Positions 47,501 to 59,060 of a stretch of 64,000 nucleotides of DNA are shown here, one piece after another. Each line of letters opens with the position of its first letter. Position 1 is the stretch's first letter. The stretch comes from Pempheris klunzingeri. Its lineage: Eukaryota > Chordata > Actinopteri > Acropomatiformes > Pempheridae. Location: positions 6,668,477 through 6,732,476 of the forward strand of contig NC_092035.1 in assembly GCF_042242105.1 (NCBI RefSeq), read 5' to 3'. The notes beneath the pieces were generated by a model. The model worked only from the letters and a program-made list of their open reading frames with translations, had not been told where the DNA came from and did no database searches. Position numbers and translations under genes: made by a program.

Positions 47501-50500
47501 TTTAGCTCCCTGAAGTTGATGCAGTGTTTCACAGACCTGGCCATCAGGATCTGTACATCAAAGGTGTCCTGGAAAAAACATGAAATCCAAATCTGTTGAT
47601 AACAACACATTTCCTAGAGAACTGATGCTGCAATAGATGGAGCAGATAAAGCTAACAGCCATGTATGTTGGAGAATAGCAGGACACTATATACTATACTG
47701 TCTAACTAACATTACAGGCTGCTGTTCTACCCTGGGTAATGCCTGTCAGGCAGCAGTGTTCTATGGCTGCTGACCACTTGTATTCATCTTTCTGGAATCA
47801 GCAGAAACATTCAGAAACTTGGAGTTCTCCACTAGTAAATCAGATTCTGTGCTGTGTAACATGCATCGGTCATAGCATACTGATCTGTTGTCAGTAGGGG
47901 TGTAACGGTACACGTGTGGGTCTTTTGGTTCTGAACAAATGCAGCATTGTTTTAACCACTAAAAGTGAAGCTTTTGGTCTGTGGAACTTCATTTAGAACT
48001 CTGAGTTTCCCTCCAAGCAAAATATAACTGTGGCAAAGGGCCAAATGTTGTTCGTTCAGCCACATGTGGTGGAGTAATGTCAGACCTGTTGGTGCTAATG
48101 TAACAGAGCCCAGCCTCCTACTTATGGTGAAGGCAGATAAACCAGGGCATGAAGGTCCCCCTGTAAAGTGTCCTGTTTGGTAAAGTCTGTTTTCTCAATT
48201 CACTTCAGACAACAGACACTGACAGCTGTTTGGATGAAGGCTCTCTGGCAGTATTGTTCAGCTGCAATCAGGAATACTGCTGCTTCCAACCTGCTCACTC
48301 ATTTCACACAGCATCGTCTGAATGTGAACGTCACTGATGTCCCGCTCTGCTACAGCGTGGACATGAAGAGACAAAGCGCCTCGGTGCTACTGGGACTGAT
48401 CGGTCCTGATGCGAGGCTCCATTCACTTTCATTTGATTTACTTGTGAGTAAATGCTACTTTAGCATTAGCAGGTTGCATCTAGTTGCAGCTGTACTGACA
48501 GCAGTAGTTTGTTCAGTAAAGCACTGTGACTTGTGTGTACCGTTACGCCCTCACACACAGTGACCGGGCTCCAGCTCCACGTACCACTATAGGCTGCCTG
48601 AAGAACTCGTCCACTGCAGCAGTGTGAAGAGCACTCAGGTTAACTCCGTAGAAGTTTCTCTGCTGCCTGAGGAGAGAAAAGTGACGGGTGAACACTGAAG
48701 TCATTTACAGTGTGCTGCTTCACACATTTGATAGTTCATGAGTTCAGTGTGCAGAGAGTCCACACACAGTCTTTTCTTACTGTTTGTACTTTACTCTTGT
48801 TGTGCTCTTTGTGGACTCTCTTGCACGCAGGTTGGATTTATTTGTGGGGGAAGCACCAAGTTACTTTGTGCTCCGTTCAATCATATTTGGCACAATTGTG
48901 ACGAGCCCGTCTGTAGGAATGAAGTTAATTAAGTCTTTCCTACAGTGTCACTGCTCGGAAACGGCTTCAGCTTACAATAACCCTACATTCCTCAAGGCTG
49001 ACGGAGCCTGACCTCCACATAGTGGTGGAGCAGTGAGGGGCACAGACCATGGCAGCACACACACATGCTGGTACGCTTGCATGCACAGACAAACTGCACA
49101 ACAGAGGTTGTATTGTTTGCATGAATTTCCAGAAATAAATGTACATAGCTTGGTTGTATTCACTGGATCTACACAAATGAACAAATTAGGAAACGATTCC
49201 TAACCTTAGCTTATGCATGACTCATTTTGTTCGTCTATGTCATTGATTGTCCTTGTTCATGTTCACTGTCTCACTATAGCCACTTTGCCTTTGATGGAGT
49301 TGCTGAGCCATGATTTCTCATGGTTACCTTCTTAACTTTCTTTTATTAAACAGAATCAAAGAAGATTGTGATCTGTCCTGTCTGCCATCTTTGACCAACA
49401 ACCATCATACAATTCTGAGAAAACACTGAATTTCCTGAATTTACTTTTAGTATAAAATATCAGCTTCAACCTAAATGTATCAGCCTACAAAAGATCATAT
49501 CAGTCAAGCCTTGGTTGGTGTGTGTGAGTCAGGACTGGACTGAACCGGAGCGTTTTACACCTCACAGGAAACATGGCTGACTGAGGTGAAGCACTGGGAA
49601 CACGTGTGTGTCTGTGTGAGAGTGGAATGAAAGGGAGGCAGTGTGTTTGTGTCCTCATGCATGGATTTATGTCTATGTATGCTGGTGTGTGTGTGTGTGT
49701 GTGTGTGTGTGAGAGACCAGAAACTAGCTCGTGCGTAGTGTTCGAAGTAGAGCTGTTCGTCACTGAAGGGAGCCAGATGAATATCACCACAGGAGGGAAA
49801 CATCAGTCCTGGAGAGGAAGAGGATGATGAAGAGACTTTAGAAAGGCTGAATAAGACAGACAGCTCTATGAACATGGAGAAAGGTAAGTCGTATGTCAAA
49901 ACTAACATGGCCCACATCTAAACGAGCTCATCCTACGTCACAAAACTAACATGACACTGAACCCCAAATTGCACCTGAGGCTGTGCTCTGCAGTGTGAGT
50001 GTGTCAGTTAGATCTCTCCTGTATGAATAGGTGAATGTGGCTGTAGTGTTAAAGTGCTTTGAGTGGTAAAAAGACTAAAAGGGCGCTATACAAGAACAAT
50101 CCATTTACCATTTAATAATGGCAATAAACAATGTGTTCAAGTCTAAACAAATTAGGGCCCCACTGATTTATCGGTCGGCCGATTTGATCATTGTCATGTT
50201 GCCTGATATGCGCCAATACAAAAACTTACAGTACAGAAAAAGGTGGTTGGGGGATTTACAAATGGTGAAATCATACAGTTTGTCCAGCAGAGTGCACTCT
50301 GACTCCACCACTGTCTGCAGCACAGCTGATCAGACATCAGTCCATTTCTTCATGGTTGCTAACTCGTTTGTAAAATGTATTGCTGAAATGTTAATAAATG
50401 ATGACCAGAGCCAGAGCTAATGCTTGCGCTGCTTGTGCTAACTGGAGCTGGTGTGTGTGCTAACTTGCTTCATAGACAGGGAGGTGAATATTCTAAACTT

Positions 50501-53500
50501 GTGCGACATGCATCCTTTGCATCGCCCGTTGCCATTTGGCGTCATCTCACATTTATTTGCATCTTTGCATTGACTTCGTATGTAATTTGCTTTGAGATTG
50601 GTGGAAACCATTCACCGTTCATACATTACGTCCTCAAGATTAGGAACTAATGTAAGACTCAACCAAAGGCCCTTATTACAGTCAAATGGACATGGACGGA
50701 CATACAGGGATGCTGTCTGCTTTATCATGTTGATGTTTCAGCCGCCAAGAAAGAACATAAACACCAGAACAACATTAACCTATAAAATCTATTTCAGATA
50801 AGATTTTGGATAAATAAGTATCCATTATCACTTAATTGTCACATGAAACTGAAAATAAAAAATAATGATCAGTTCTATGTATTAAATTTTCACTGATACT
50901 CTCATACTATTGATTTTTTTATTGCATTATTAAAAAAATAAATCAACAGGTTCAGAGGTTTTGTCCTCCTCTGATTCCCTGATGTTTCTCTGTTCCTACC
51001 ATTGGGTTTGAGCCATTTTCTAGCATGCAAGAAGCTCTCCATGAGTCGGTCATTGAGCAGCATGTACCCCATGGGCTCAGACACAATGACATCCACCATG
51101 TCCGGACAGTGGACCTCCTCCACCTCCCCCTCGAGGACCCTGATCCGCTCAGAGAGACTGTTACTCTGGACCAGGATCTGCACAGAAGACACAAAACATG
51201 AGCTACATTAGATAACACATCTACAGTACTCAGCAACTACTGGAGAAAGACATTATTTTGGAAGACAGACAACGTTTCAGGTTTCCAGCTTCGGTGAATG
51301 CATTTTAAATCCCAGCACTTAAATCCAGATTGATTCATTTCTTTTAAAGCCTGAGCTGTCGTTGCTGTGGCTCAGTGGTAGACTAGGCTGTCCCTCAATC
51401 AGAAGGTCGGGGGTTTGATCCCCAGCTCCTATCGGTCAACATGTCGAAGTGTCCTTGGACAAGACACAATTGTCAGGTAGATGCTCTTTGTGATGTCTGT
51501 GTGTTTCAGGGACAGCCACAGTATGTTTGAGTTGAGATGCTCCTTTAGGAGGATGCACCTCTTCTGCTGTTTGAGGAAGGAGCCACTGGTTCACAGTCTC
51601 CCAGATAATGTAGCAGTTCTATAGGTTTATACTGTGGCAGTATGGCAGACGGCTACAATAGTACAATACAGAACAGAAATCTTGGCTTGGTGATTGGGTG
51701 TTTTTCTTTCATTGGTAGTCATAGATACATTCTGCACCAAAGTTGTCCACAAGCTTTTAGCTTTGACTTTAAAGAACCAGATATTTTGTAATGCAGTTAT
51801 TAAGCTTTGGTCCTACAGATTTAACTGGGAGAATTCCATGTCTTCTCAAGCTGTAGAAGTGCTCCAACTGTGAGTCCCATATCTATATGTCTTTTGGAGA
51901 AATGATGTTAGAGGGTCAGTATCCCCAAAGTATCTGAAAAAACATATTTCCTCATTTGTCCAGGTTAGGAGATATCTGTCTCTTTGGTTTCTGCCTCCAC
52001 TCTGATACACTGGAGGTGAATGAATAGAATTGGTGGTGCTCACAGCACTAAGAAATTCCATTCAACCTTAAATGTCTTTCCAGAAACAATGTTGTGGTTG
52101 CTCCCGATAATCCACAGGGCGCACTGCCCACAGTTCTTCCTCAGGAAGAATTTCCCATAGAAAATGGGCGGCATGTTCTGTGGATTACCATGAATAACGG
52201 GGACACTGGTTTTGGAAAAAGGCTAGATCAGGTAACTCTGACACCATGTTAATATTCAATACTTAATAAAGGGCAGGGATCAGGCTGTGTGCAGCAGCAT
52301 CTCTCTGCCTGCTGAACTGGGCCAGATGTTGCTGCAACCCATTAACTCCCCAGAATGCCACGCTCTGCAAGTGATGTATGTACTCTATGTGTGTGTGTGT
52401 GTGCTATCTGGTGCGTTGCTGCGGTTTCTCTTTAGGCTCTGTCAAGGCCAACACACACATAATGTTACTGTCCAACCTCTGCATCTGAGCTCACAGTCAG
52501 CAGATTCAAATCTTGTAGGTTAGTTACAGAGACTGAAACAATGCTTTCATTTCTGCTGACAGCATTAACACCATCTTAAAGCTGATAACACTATGACAAA
52601 GACTGGGATGGAGGCTTCAAATCTGCTGACCTCAGTATACTTGGCCATGGGGCCAGACTCAACAGCGTATACCCTGGAGGCTCCTGCCTGGACTGCAAAG
52701 AAAGAGAGAAGCCCAGAACCACAGCACACATCCAGAACCACCTACACAGACAGAAGAGAAAAGGAAACAGGACCAGAAGCTTTTTAGATTCACATTTACA
52801 TTGCACTCCTGGACTGTATTCTAATGTCTACAATCCCAAAAGGCTCACAGTTGAGTTTTTTAAGAGTACAGGTGACAATCATACAGGAAACTTGATGTCA
52901 GAGAGGTAGGATGACATGCAACAAAGGGTCCCTGGTGGGGACATTGCTGTTACACGGCATGAACTGTAGCCCACTAGTCTATGTTGTTTTTCCTTTATTT
53001 CACATATCCACCTGCTAGTTGCATGGCATGTGATGGCTCCTTGGACTATTTATCTCAGTGAGCCCCATACATTTACTTCTAGGCAATGTCCATATGATGA
53101 CAGCCTTAAAGGATAGGTTCAAAGTTATAGCTCAAATCTTATTTTTGTAGTTGTGGCCATCACGTCTGTCAGTTATGATGAGAGTGTAGTAACTGGAGTA
53201 ATAAAGTACCATGGCAGCATTGTTACAGGTGAGGAAACACAAGCATCATCCAACAAGACAGGTTTCCACTGTTAGTGTACACCTCTGTTATTAAGGATGA
53301 GCATAAAGTGTGTTCAGTGGATGAAGTTTGTATCCCTAATGAAGAATCATTTATAATATAAAAAGGTGAATGAGCTTGTGGACAAGAGCTGTCACCTTGT
53401 CCCTGAAGTCAGTCTCATTGAGTAAAATGGCTCTCTGGTAGGTGGCGATCCTCAGGTGGTCCTGAAGCAGGCTCTGCTGCTGGGAGATACAGCTGTGGAA

Positions 53501-54714
53501 CTGCACACACAACAAGGAAGCATTTGGACTTTATCTATTTATCTCTAACAGCTGCAGAGTCAGGGCTGTCGAGTGTCTTACCTGGTAGCCCTGTACTGGG
53601 GCAGGTCCAGTCCTGTTTTCAGCCATGGTGGGATGTCTCCCGCTAGATGTTTGGCCTCTCTCTGCATCCTTGTTTCCTTTGCTAGTCTCCTCATCACCCC
53701 TTCGCTTCAATAATTGCTGGAAGACGGTCATATCTGGAGACCACAGAGTTGATGTTTGAACTCCTGACACACTAACCAAACCCTGGATGGTAGGCAGTGT
53801 GAGCTGGAGCATATCCAATACAAACCAGCAGGAGTTTGGAAATGCAGGAGAAGACTGAGCGTGCTGGCGCTGACCAAGAAGGACTGACCTCCGACCTGGC
53901 AGCAGTCCATCTCCTTGGAAACAGTTAACTGGAAGACTGATACTCTGTTGGCTGAAACATATTGGTTTAAACCAATGCGGACACAGCACAGGAAGCCAAC
54001 ACATGAAGAAGGCAGAGAAGAAGAAGACTGCTAACAAGCATGAATGTGAACAATGCAAGTTTGAAATTATTCAGATCATCTGCAACAAATGTTTTTATGG
54101 AGAAGATTGATTTGGTGAGACGCTGCAGCAGGGACTGATTGGCTCCATCAGAAAACTTGAGTGGACTATTTACATTTTACTTCAGACATGTAAGCTGCTG
54201 CGTTTTGCAGATACAGATTTCACTTATTGTCACTTGCTGCCCTCCAATCCTCTTTTGTCTTGACACTCCAAAAACTCTCTTATACTTCATTTCAGTCTGT
54301 CTCCAATACAAATGAGATGAATCGACTAACATTTGTCTTTGAACTGTCGTGTTAGAAACAGGTTGAAATAACTTTACTGCTCTGTCAGATATATTTTACC
54401 TTATTGTAAAAGAAAACGTCACAACTGAAAAATGAATGAATACTAAGATAGAGATGTATGATCACATCATAAAATAGGTCACGGTGTAATGGGCTGATTA
54501 ACCCGGCAGTGTTAGAGTTAAAATGAGCTCCATCTTGACCAGTTAACATTAATAATAATCCAATAGTTTGATATTCAGTACTAGTAGTAAGACTGTGAGA
54601 GGAGCCACTCTGCATAATCAATATGTTGTTGGTGATACTATTGTTAATGCTGTTTTAATACTTTTATTAGTCTAATTTGATAATAACATTCTATTTTGAA
54701 TGCAGACGTTGTAG

Positions 54715-54749
<35 letters not shown>

Positions 54750-55494
54750 CACCATCCTGCACAGTGAGCTGCTGAGTCTCCAGTCCTGTGCTGAGGAGCA
54801 GAGTGAGCTCCTGCTCTGCTCTCTGTCTGCACACACTGACCTGCTGCTGGCTGCTCACCTCCTCCTGGACCTTCACCTTCTTCCCAACACACACATGCAC
54901 GCACACGCACACACGCACACTAGAGGTTCAGATCAAACCAAAACCACCGCATCTAATATGATTTCATTGGCATAGCTATTCCTAACATGACCCTCATGGG
55001 CGATCAAAATGATTTGGATAAATCATGAATGATCTGTGGTCCATCCAGCATCTAGCGGATATGATAGTAGATAGAAAGTAGAGCACGTTGGTCTTTATCC
55101 ATGTTCACAGCAGTTTTCTCAACAGTTACAGAGCAGACATCAGAATGTTACACACTACAAAACTTTCTACCTGGGACATGCACTTGGCTCACAGGTGATT
55201 AAAGTGTAAAAAGATTCACAGCACAGGTTTGAATCTGGAACTAAAGCAGAACAGATTCGTTTCGAGAGTCGAGCTGGGTTAGTTCAAGCACAAACACTAA
55301 ACCAGGTTTCTTTAGTTGAAACACATCTTTTAAAGTCAAAACCCAGAACCCAAAGTTGAGAAAAGTGTGCACCCTGCAGCCGCCACTGTTACCTCATCAT
55401 GTGTCTCCATGTGCTCCTCCTCCACCCTCACCTCCTCCTGCAGAGTGAAGACCCTGACAGAGAAAGCCAATGACTCCTCACTCCTCTCCTCCAT
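44562..55494 (-). CDS. carm1l: CARM1-like (PRMT4-type) protein, probable pseudo-methyltransferase, 13 exons
   Basis: Exons: 55393-55494, 54753-54879, 53582-53733, 53396-53500, 52631-52741, 51000-51177, 49718-49808, 48585-48666, 47483-47568, 46782-46871, 46463-46600, 46291-46380 and 44562-44607. They join in frame to 1398 nt (465 aa; human CARM1 608). A divergent N-terminal PH-like region (1-127) precedes the PRMT core (about 125-450): [53 protein letters not shown] and [13 protein letters not shown]1 transfers methyl groups from SAM to arginines of histone H3 and coactivators. Here motif I reads LDVCCGSG (Cys168 for Gly), the double-E loop [12 protein letters not shown] (Asp242 for Glu), the THW loop TRW (Arg390 for His), and the YFxFY helix G-Y-Q-F-H. 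Glu190 and Glu233 remain. The C-terminal activation domain is missing. Least certain are exon 2 (AAG acceptor, flanked by CA tracts) and exon 13 (supported by phase and AATAAA only). Confidence 0.9.
45205..45465 (+). mobile_element. SINE (family B) downstream in carm1l intron 12
   Basis: The head is GCAGCATGCTGGTGCAGTGTTTACCAC, the B-box-like word GGTTCAAAG, and the body GTGTGGAGTTTTCTTG, ending in CACCCAAAGTCAGCTGGGATGG. It is the most complete copy of this family here and lies antisense to carm1l. Confidence 0.75.
46611..46650 (+). repeat. G-rich tract next to the carm1l exon 11 acceptor
   Basis: The plus strand carries at least four runs of three or more G (gggtgggtgggtgg and a long poly-G). 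On the minus strand it is the C-rich pyrimidine tract immediately before the acceptor of exon 11. It fits a G-quadruplex pattern on the template strand. Confidence 0.7.
47165..47335 (+). mobile_element. SINE 3' part (family B)
   Basis: CTTCCTCCCACAGTCCACAGACATGCAC, GTGAGTGTGAGTGGTTGTC, GACCAGTCCAGGGTGTACCC and CCCAAAGTCAGCTGGGATTGGCT form the standard 3' half of this family. It lies in a carm1l intron, antisense. Confidence 0.8.
50030..50115 (+). mobile_element. SINE tail, diverged family A type
   Basis: GTTAAAGTGCTTTGAGTGG, GACTAAAAGGGCGCTATACAAG and CCATTTACCATTT follow the order of the family A tail but differ in detail. It is probably a related subfamily, in a carm1l intron. Confidence 0.65.
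51365..51475 (+). mobile_element. SINE head (family A) with tRNA-like promoter
   Basis: GTGGCTCAGTGGTAGACTAGG is an A-box region, GGTTTGATCCCC a B box, and the body word CAACATGTCGAAGTGTCCTTGG follows. Only the 5' part is present. It resembles a tRNA but lacks a matching acceptor stem. It lies in carm1l intron 5, antisense. Confidence 0.8.
52885..52990 (-). mobile_element. SINE 3' part (family C)
   Basis: Minus-strand reading gives CTTTGTTGCATGTCATCCTACCTCTC preceded by GGGACCCTTTG, the usual downstream part of the family whose head is seen at 60033-60178. It lies in carm1l intron 4. Confidence 0.55.
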
Positions 55495-57156
55495 TCTTCA
55501 GTGTGAAAGGAAGCTGCTCGTTGAGAAGAAAGAGAAGGAGAGAGCAGGGGGGAGGAGGTGGAGAAAAAGGGGAGGAGAGATGGAGCAAAGATTATAGGGG
55601 AAACAAGGGCGAAAAGTAGGGAAAAGAGGAAATGGAGAAATCTGCAGCATATTTGTGATAAAGTGTCATTTTTATTTCAACTTACTGAAACTATGCTATG
55701 GACACTTTTACGTCTACATTCTTCTTTCATCTGTTTTCAAGTGATGTATCCAATACATGTATGGTCTGAAAGACCAGTAGTGGTCTGTAGGGGTTGGGTT
55801 GGGTGGGAATACTGGCAATGCACAGCTTAACAAATGCATTCAGCCTGATCACTTATTCTAAATGACAAGTAAAAATAGTGTAATGTCCCTTTAATGCAAT
55901 GCTAACACAGAAAACCCCAATGGGCCAGCAGTCTTAGTGAAACTGATGATGGGAATGTCATTAGTTCTTATGATGGCGCTAACAAAACAGTCAGAATGTC
56001 ACCAGTCATTAGGATACATCCTCTGGGCACCATGCATGGCTGTACAACTTTTCATGGCAGTCCACCAAAGAGTTGTGGAGATATTTCAGTCTGGACCAAA
56101 GTGGTCGAGTGATAGACTGATGACAGACGATGTCGTCCTGAGGGTGGGACCAGGGGAGAGGTCTGTGACTCATCAACGCCTTAAGGAATCATCTTTGAGA
56201 CGTTAATATCACATCAGATGGTAGTTGTCCTGCTCTTGATCTGAAATAAAGTCATTAGTGCCGGGTGTGCAGCACAGGCCCACAACAGTGCCTTTTAAAA
56301 ACAGATTTTCCACCACAGTCACCACACCAGTGTGGAAAATCAGTTTTTGAAGATCACTGAGGCTGATGCGGTGGAATCAGCGAACACAGCATTATGGCAG
56401 CGAACCATTGCCTCCATGTGCCATGTGTGATGTTACTGTTGGCTGCAGCCTGAAGCAGTGACTTCACACTACAGGATCGTAGTGATCTTCAGCGCTGTGA
56501 TCATATAATGCACACATCGTCCCAACCATTCCTCATTTACACTCATGGTGAGGGTCAGTCCATTTCAAATAGCAGCACTCCCTCTGCTGGATGTATAGCG
56601 TCACTGCAAGAACACAGATGGAACATCAGCCACCTCATTTTACCATTAAATGCCACCATGTCACTGTCCCATATTCTTTTATATTGAAAGTATCAATAAA
56701 GACCTTGTATCTCCCCCACAGGGAGGTCCTGCCATCAGACCCTACTGTCAAACTGACAGGCCCTAGTAAGTCCGACTACATTATGGCATTTCATTGCAGG
56801 TTCCCAACAAAGATAGCGTTTGTGCTGTTTATACAAAGGGATTAGTTTAAATCCACATGTGCTCACTGGAGGTTTTACCTGCCGCTATAGACAAGAAGGT
56901 GACGAGTGACATGGATCCTAGACATGGATGTCTAGAATATTTACATTAGTGCTAGTTCACATGTTCTCAGTCTTAGGAAAAGTACAGTGGCATTCCAATC
57001 AAAACGTAAGCAGGCAACTGAGAAGTATGAGCCTACGTGACAACATGACAGACTTACTTATCTGTCTGCACCTGCATTCCTGTCCAGCAACTTTCTCTGG
57101 TCTGAAGTGTTTCTCTCCACAGGATGTGACATGAAGAAACAAACCCAAACTCAAGC
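55495..57156. other. carm1l upstream region, no gene recognised
   Basis: No exon is supported. The 200 bp upstream of carm1l contain purine-rich GGAGAGA-type sequence. Any untranslated first exon of carm1l would lie here or further right and cannot be placed. Confidence 0.4.
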
Positions 57157-57392
57157 CTAGAGTAGAGCCATTACCCTCTCCTCTCCTCTCCTCTCCTTCT
57201 CATTCCTCTGTAAGTCAACTCCTCCTCCCCTCTTCACCTCCCAGTAACAGCCCTCAGACAGACCTTCTCTACACGGCAGCTGAGCGGAGCTGTAAAAGCT
57301 CTCCTCTACCAACAGTGTCACCTCTCTGTTGTGGGCAGGCAGTAGGAGGGTCTGTGTGCTCCGTTTGGGCCCAGTGAGAGTTCTCAAGGTGT
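57157..57392 (-). pseudogene. Truncated PRY-SPRY (B30.2) fragment
   Basis: On the minus strand an AG acceptor (CTCGTCAG) opens a frame of about 78 codons to a stop at 57157-57159. It resembles the PRY part and start of SPRY of fish TRIM and NLR-B30.2 proteins: LTGPKRSTQTLLL aligns with the usual PRY opening, then HNREVTLLVEE and the hallmark LPCREGLSEGCYWEV. After GGGVDL the similarity ends and the frame runs into a GGAGA microsatellite, so roughly two thirds of SPRY are absent. B30.2 domains bind protein or ligand in immune sensors. No RING, B-box, coiled coil, NACHT or partner exon is visible nearby. I read it as a relic or stranded exon rather than a working gene; it could also be a terminal alternative exon of a neighbour. 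Confidence 0.7.
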
Positions 57393-59060
57393 CTGACGAG
57401 TAGACAAGACAAAATTACAAGACAGTTTTAGAACACGGGAATATCATCAGCAATATCAAGCTGTCAAAGTTCATTATTTGTCATAGAACATTCTGGAGAC
57501 AGATAAGAGAGCAGCATGTATATATACAGTTATTTCTATGCATATACATAGGCAGTAATTTAAGGAGGTCTGGACCCGTCCAGCACTGTCGCCTTTATCC
57601 ATCTCAGCTATCCCTCTCTCAAGCACATCAAGCTGTGTAGTTGGATTCTATAACACATTCTATTAATATACATACACTGTCTAATGTCCTGGCTACATGT
57701 AGAGGTTCATAAAAGGTTAGATTTTATACAAGGCATTAAGTCCACATTGATTAGATGGCAAGTTGAAGCCAAGCACACTTTTTTAATGCTTCTGTCTTGA
57801 CCAGGTCTCCTTGTTAAGGAGAGTTTATAATAGAAACATAATAATAAATGTAATTCTCTGTAGTTTTGTACAGGTTTAAGTCCAGGAGGCTTCATTTGTA
57901 TTCCTGACTGGCGGGGAATCCCAGGCATTTAAACATCTGCAGCCCTTAACACGAGTACTCACGTAGGGGTCATAGGGAACTGATTCGGTGCTGAGGTTTA
58001 TATGGCTTACATGACCACCTTATACAGCACAGTTTGGCACAGAGTCATTTCTATATTGAATTTCATTCTAAGCTGTATGCACCTGTTCCTCATTCCTAAC
58101 CAGGAGGGATCAGCTCCTGTCTTTTAGCCCTGGACCATACTGACACAGTCAAGTCATGAGACATGACGCGAACAAATAGTTCAGCAGTACAATCAATCAT
58201 ACACATACACGGATTCTTTTCTAATTTAGCAACAATATACAGTGGTAAAATTCTTAATGCCTGACCAACATCACTTTAAAATACCTCCAGTGGTTCAGGT
58301 GAGTAGAGTTGACGATGTTGAAAAGATGATAATAATAATGCTGTAGAAATGTATATTATGCTTAATTTAACACATGAGTTCATCCATTGTAATACAGGTG
58401 CTTCCCCTCAATTCTCTGGCTATTATTTGAGTGGAAGCTTTTATCTGAGAAAATATTGAAAATTATGATTCTTAAAAATTGTCATAGGCCTACTTGAATC
58501 CCAATTTTTTTTTTATTTGTGGTTGCATATAACAAGCAACATGGCCACATTGTCACTGCCAAACAAAGGGCACACCAGGCAGTTGGAAGTTCCTGAACCC
58601 AGTCCACAAAGCAGTGCAGTTTTCCTGTCCAAATCCCTCAGCAGCTATTTCAAGTGGACCAAACAAATAGCTAGATACAGTAATGTGGCGTTCTTCTGAC
58701 CTTGACTCCTCTGTCAACCACATGACAAATATTTTCACACTAACAAACACTCTCAAGGCTTTACATGTGGCCTTCATACAAGTACAGTTTCCTCATACCA
58801 CAGGTCCTCTACAGAGTCGTTGGATAAATCTGGACCGAATACTGAGGTCCCAAACATGCACTTACTTGTTACTTATTGTCCACATTCACAACTCACGGTC
58901 TCGTTTCAACCCCAGATCACCTGTGCTGAGCCCAACCACAGTAACCCCTTTCTTCAAACAAGGAAGCTCTTCTTTCAGAAGCCGACTCAAATTCTTTCAA
59001 GTCCATAGCTCTGACTTGGCAGGAGTGGGAATGCATATCCATCCGTCCCTGCTTTATCCT
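57393..59060. other. 3' flank of the Ig gene, no gene recognised
   Basis: AT-rich sequence without supported exons. An AATAAA on the minus strand at 58512-58517, about 545 nt after the Ig gene stop, may be its poly(A) signal. Confidence 0.4.

Noticed and set aside
51365-51440. tRNA gene candidate (A box and B box present)
   Set aside because: It is followed by the SINE body word and has no matching acceptor stem, so it is the head of a SINE. The same applies at 15630-15690 and 60033-60110.
53531-54058. A 175-codon minus-strand frame as an independent gene
   Set aside because: Only the part 53582-53733 is coding, as carm1l exon 3; the upstream part is intron with a plain acceptor before DMTVFQQLL.
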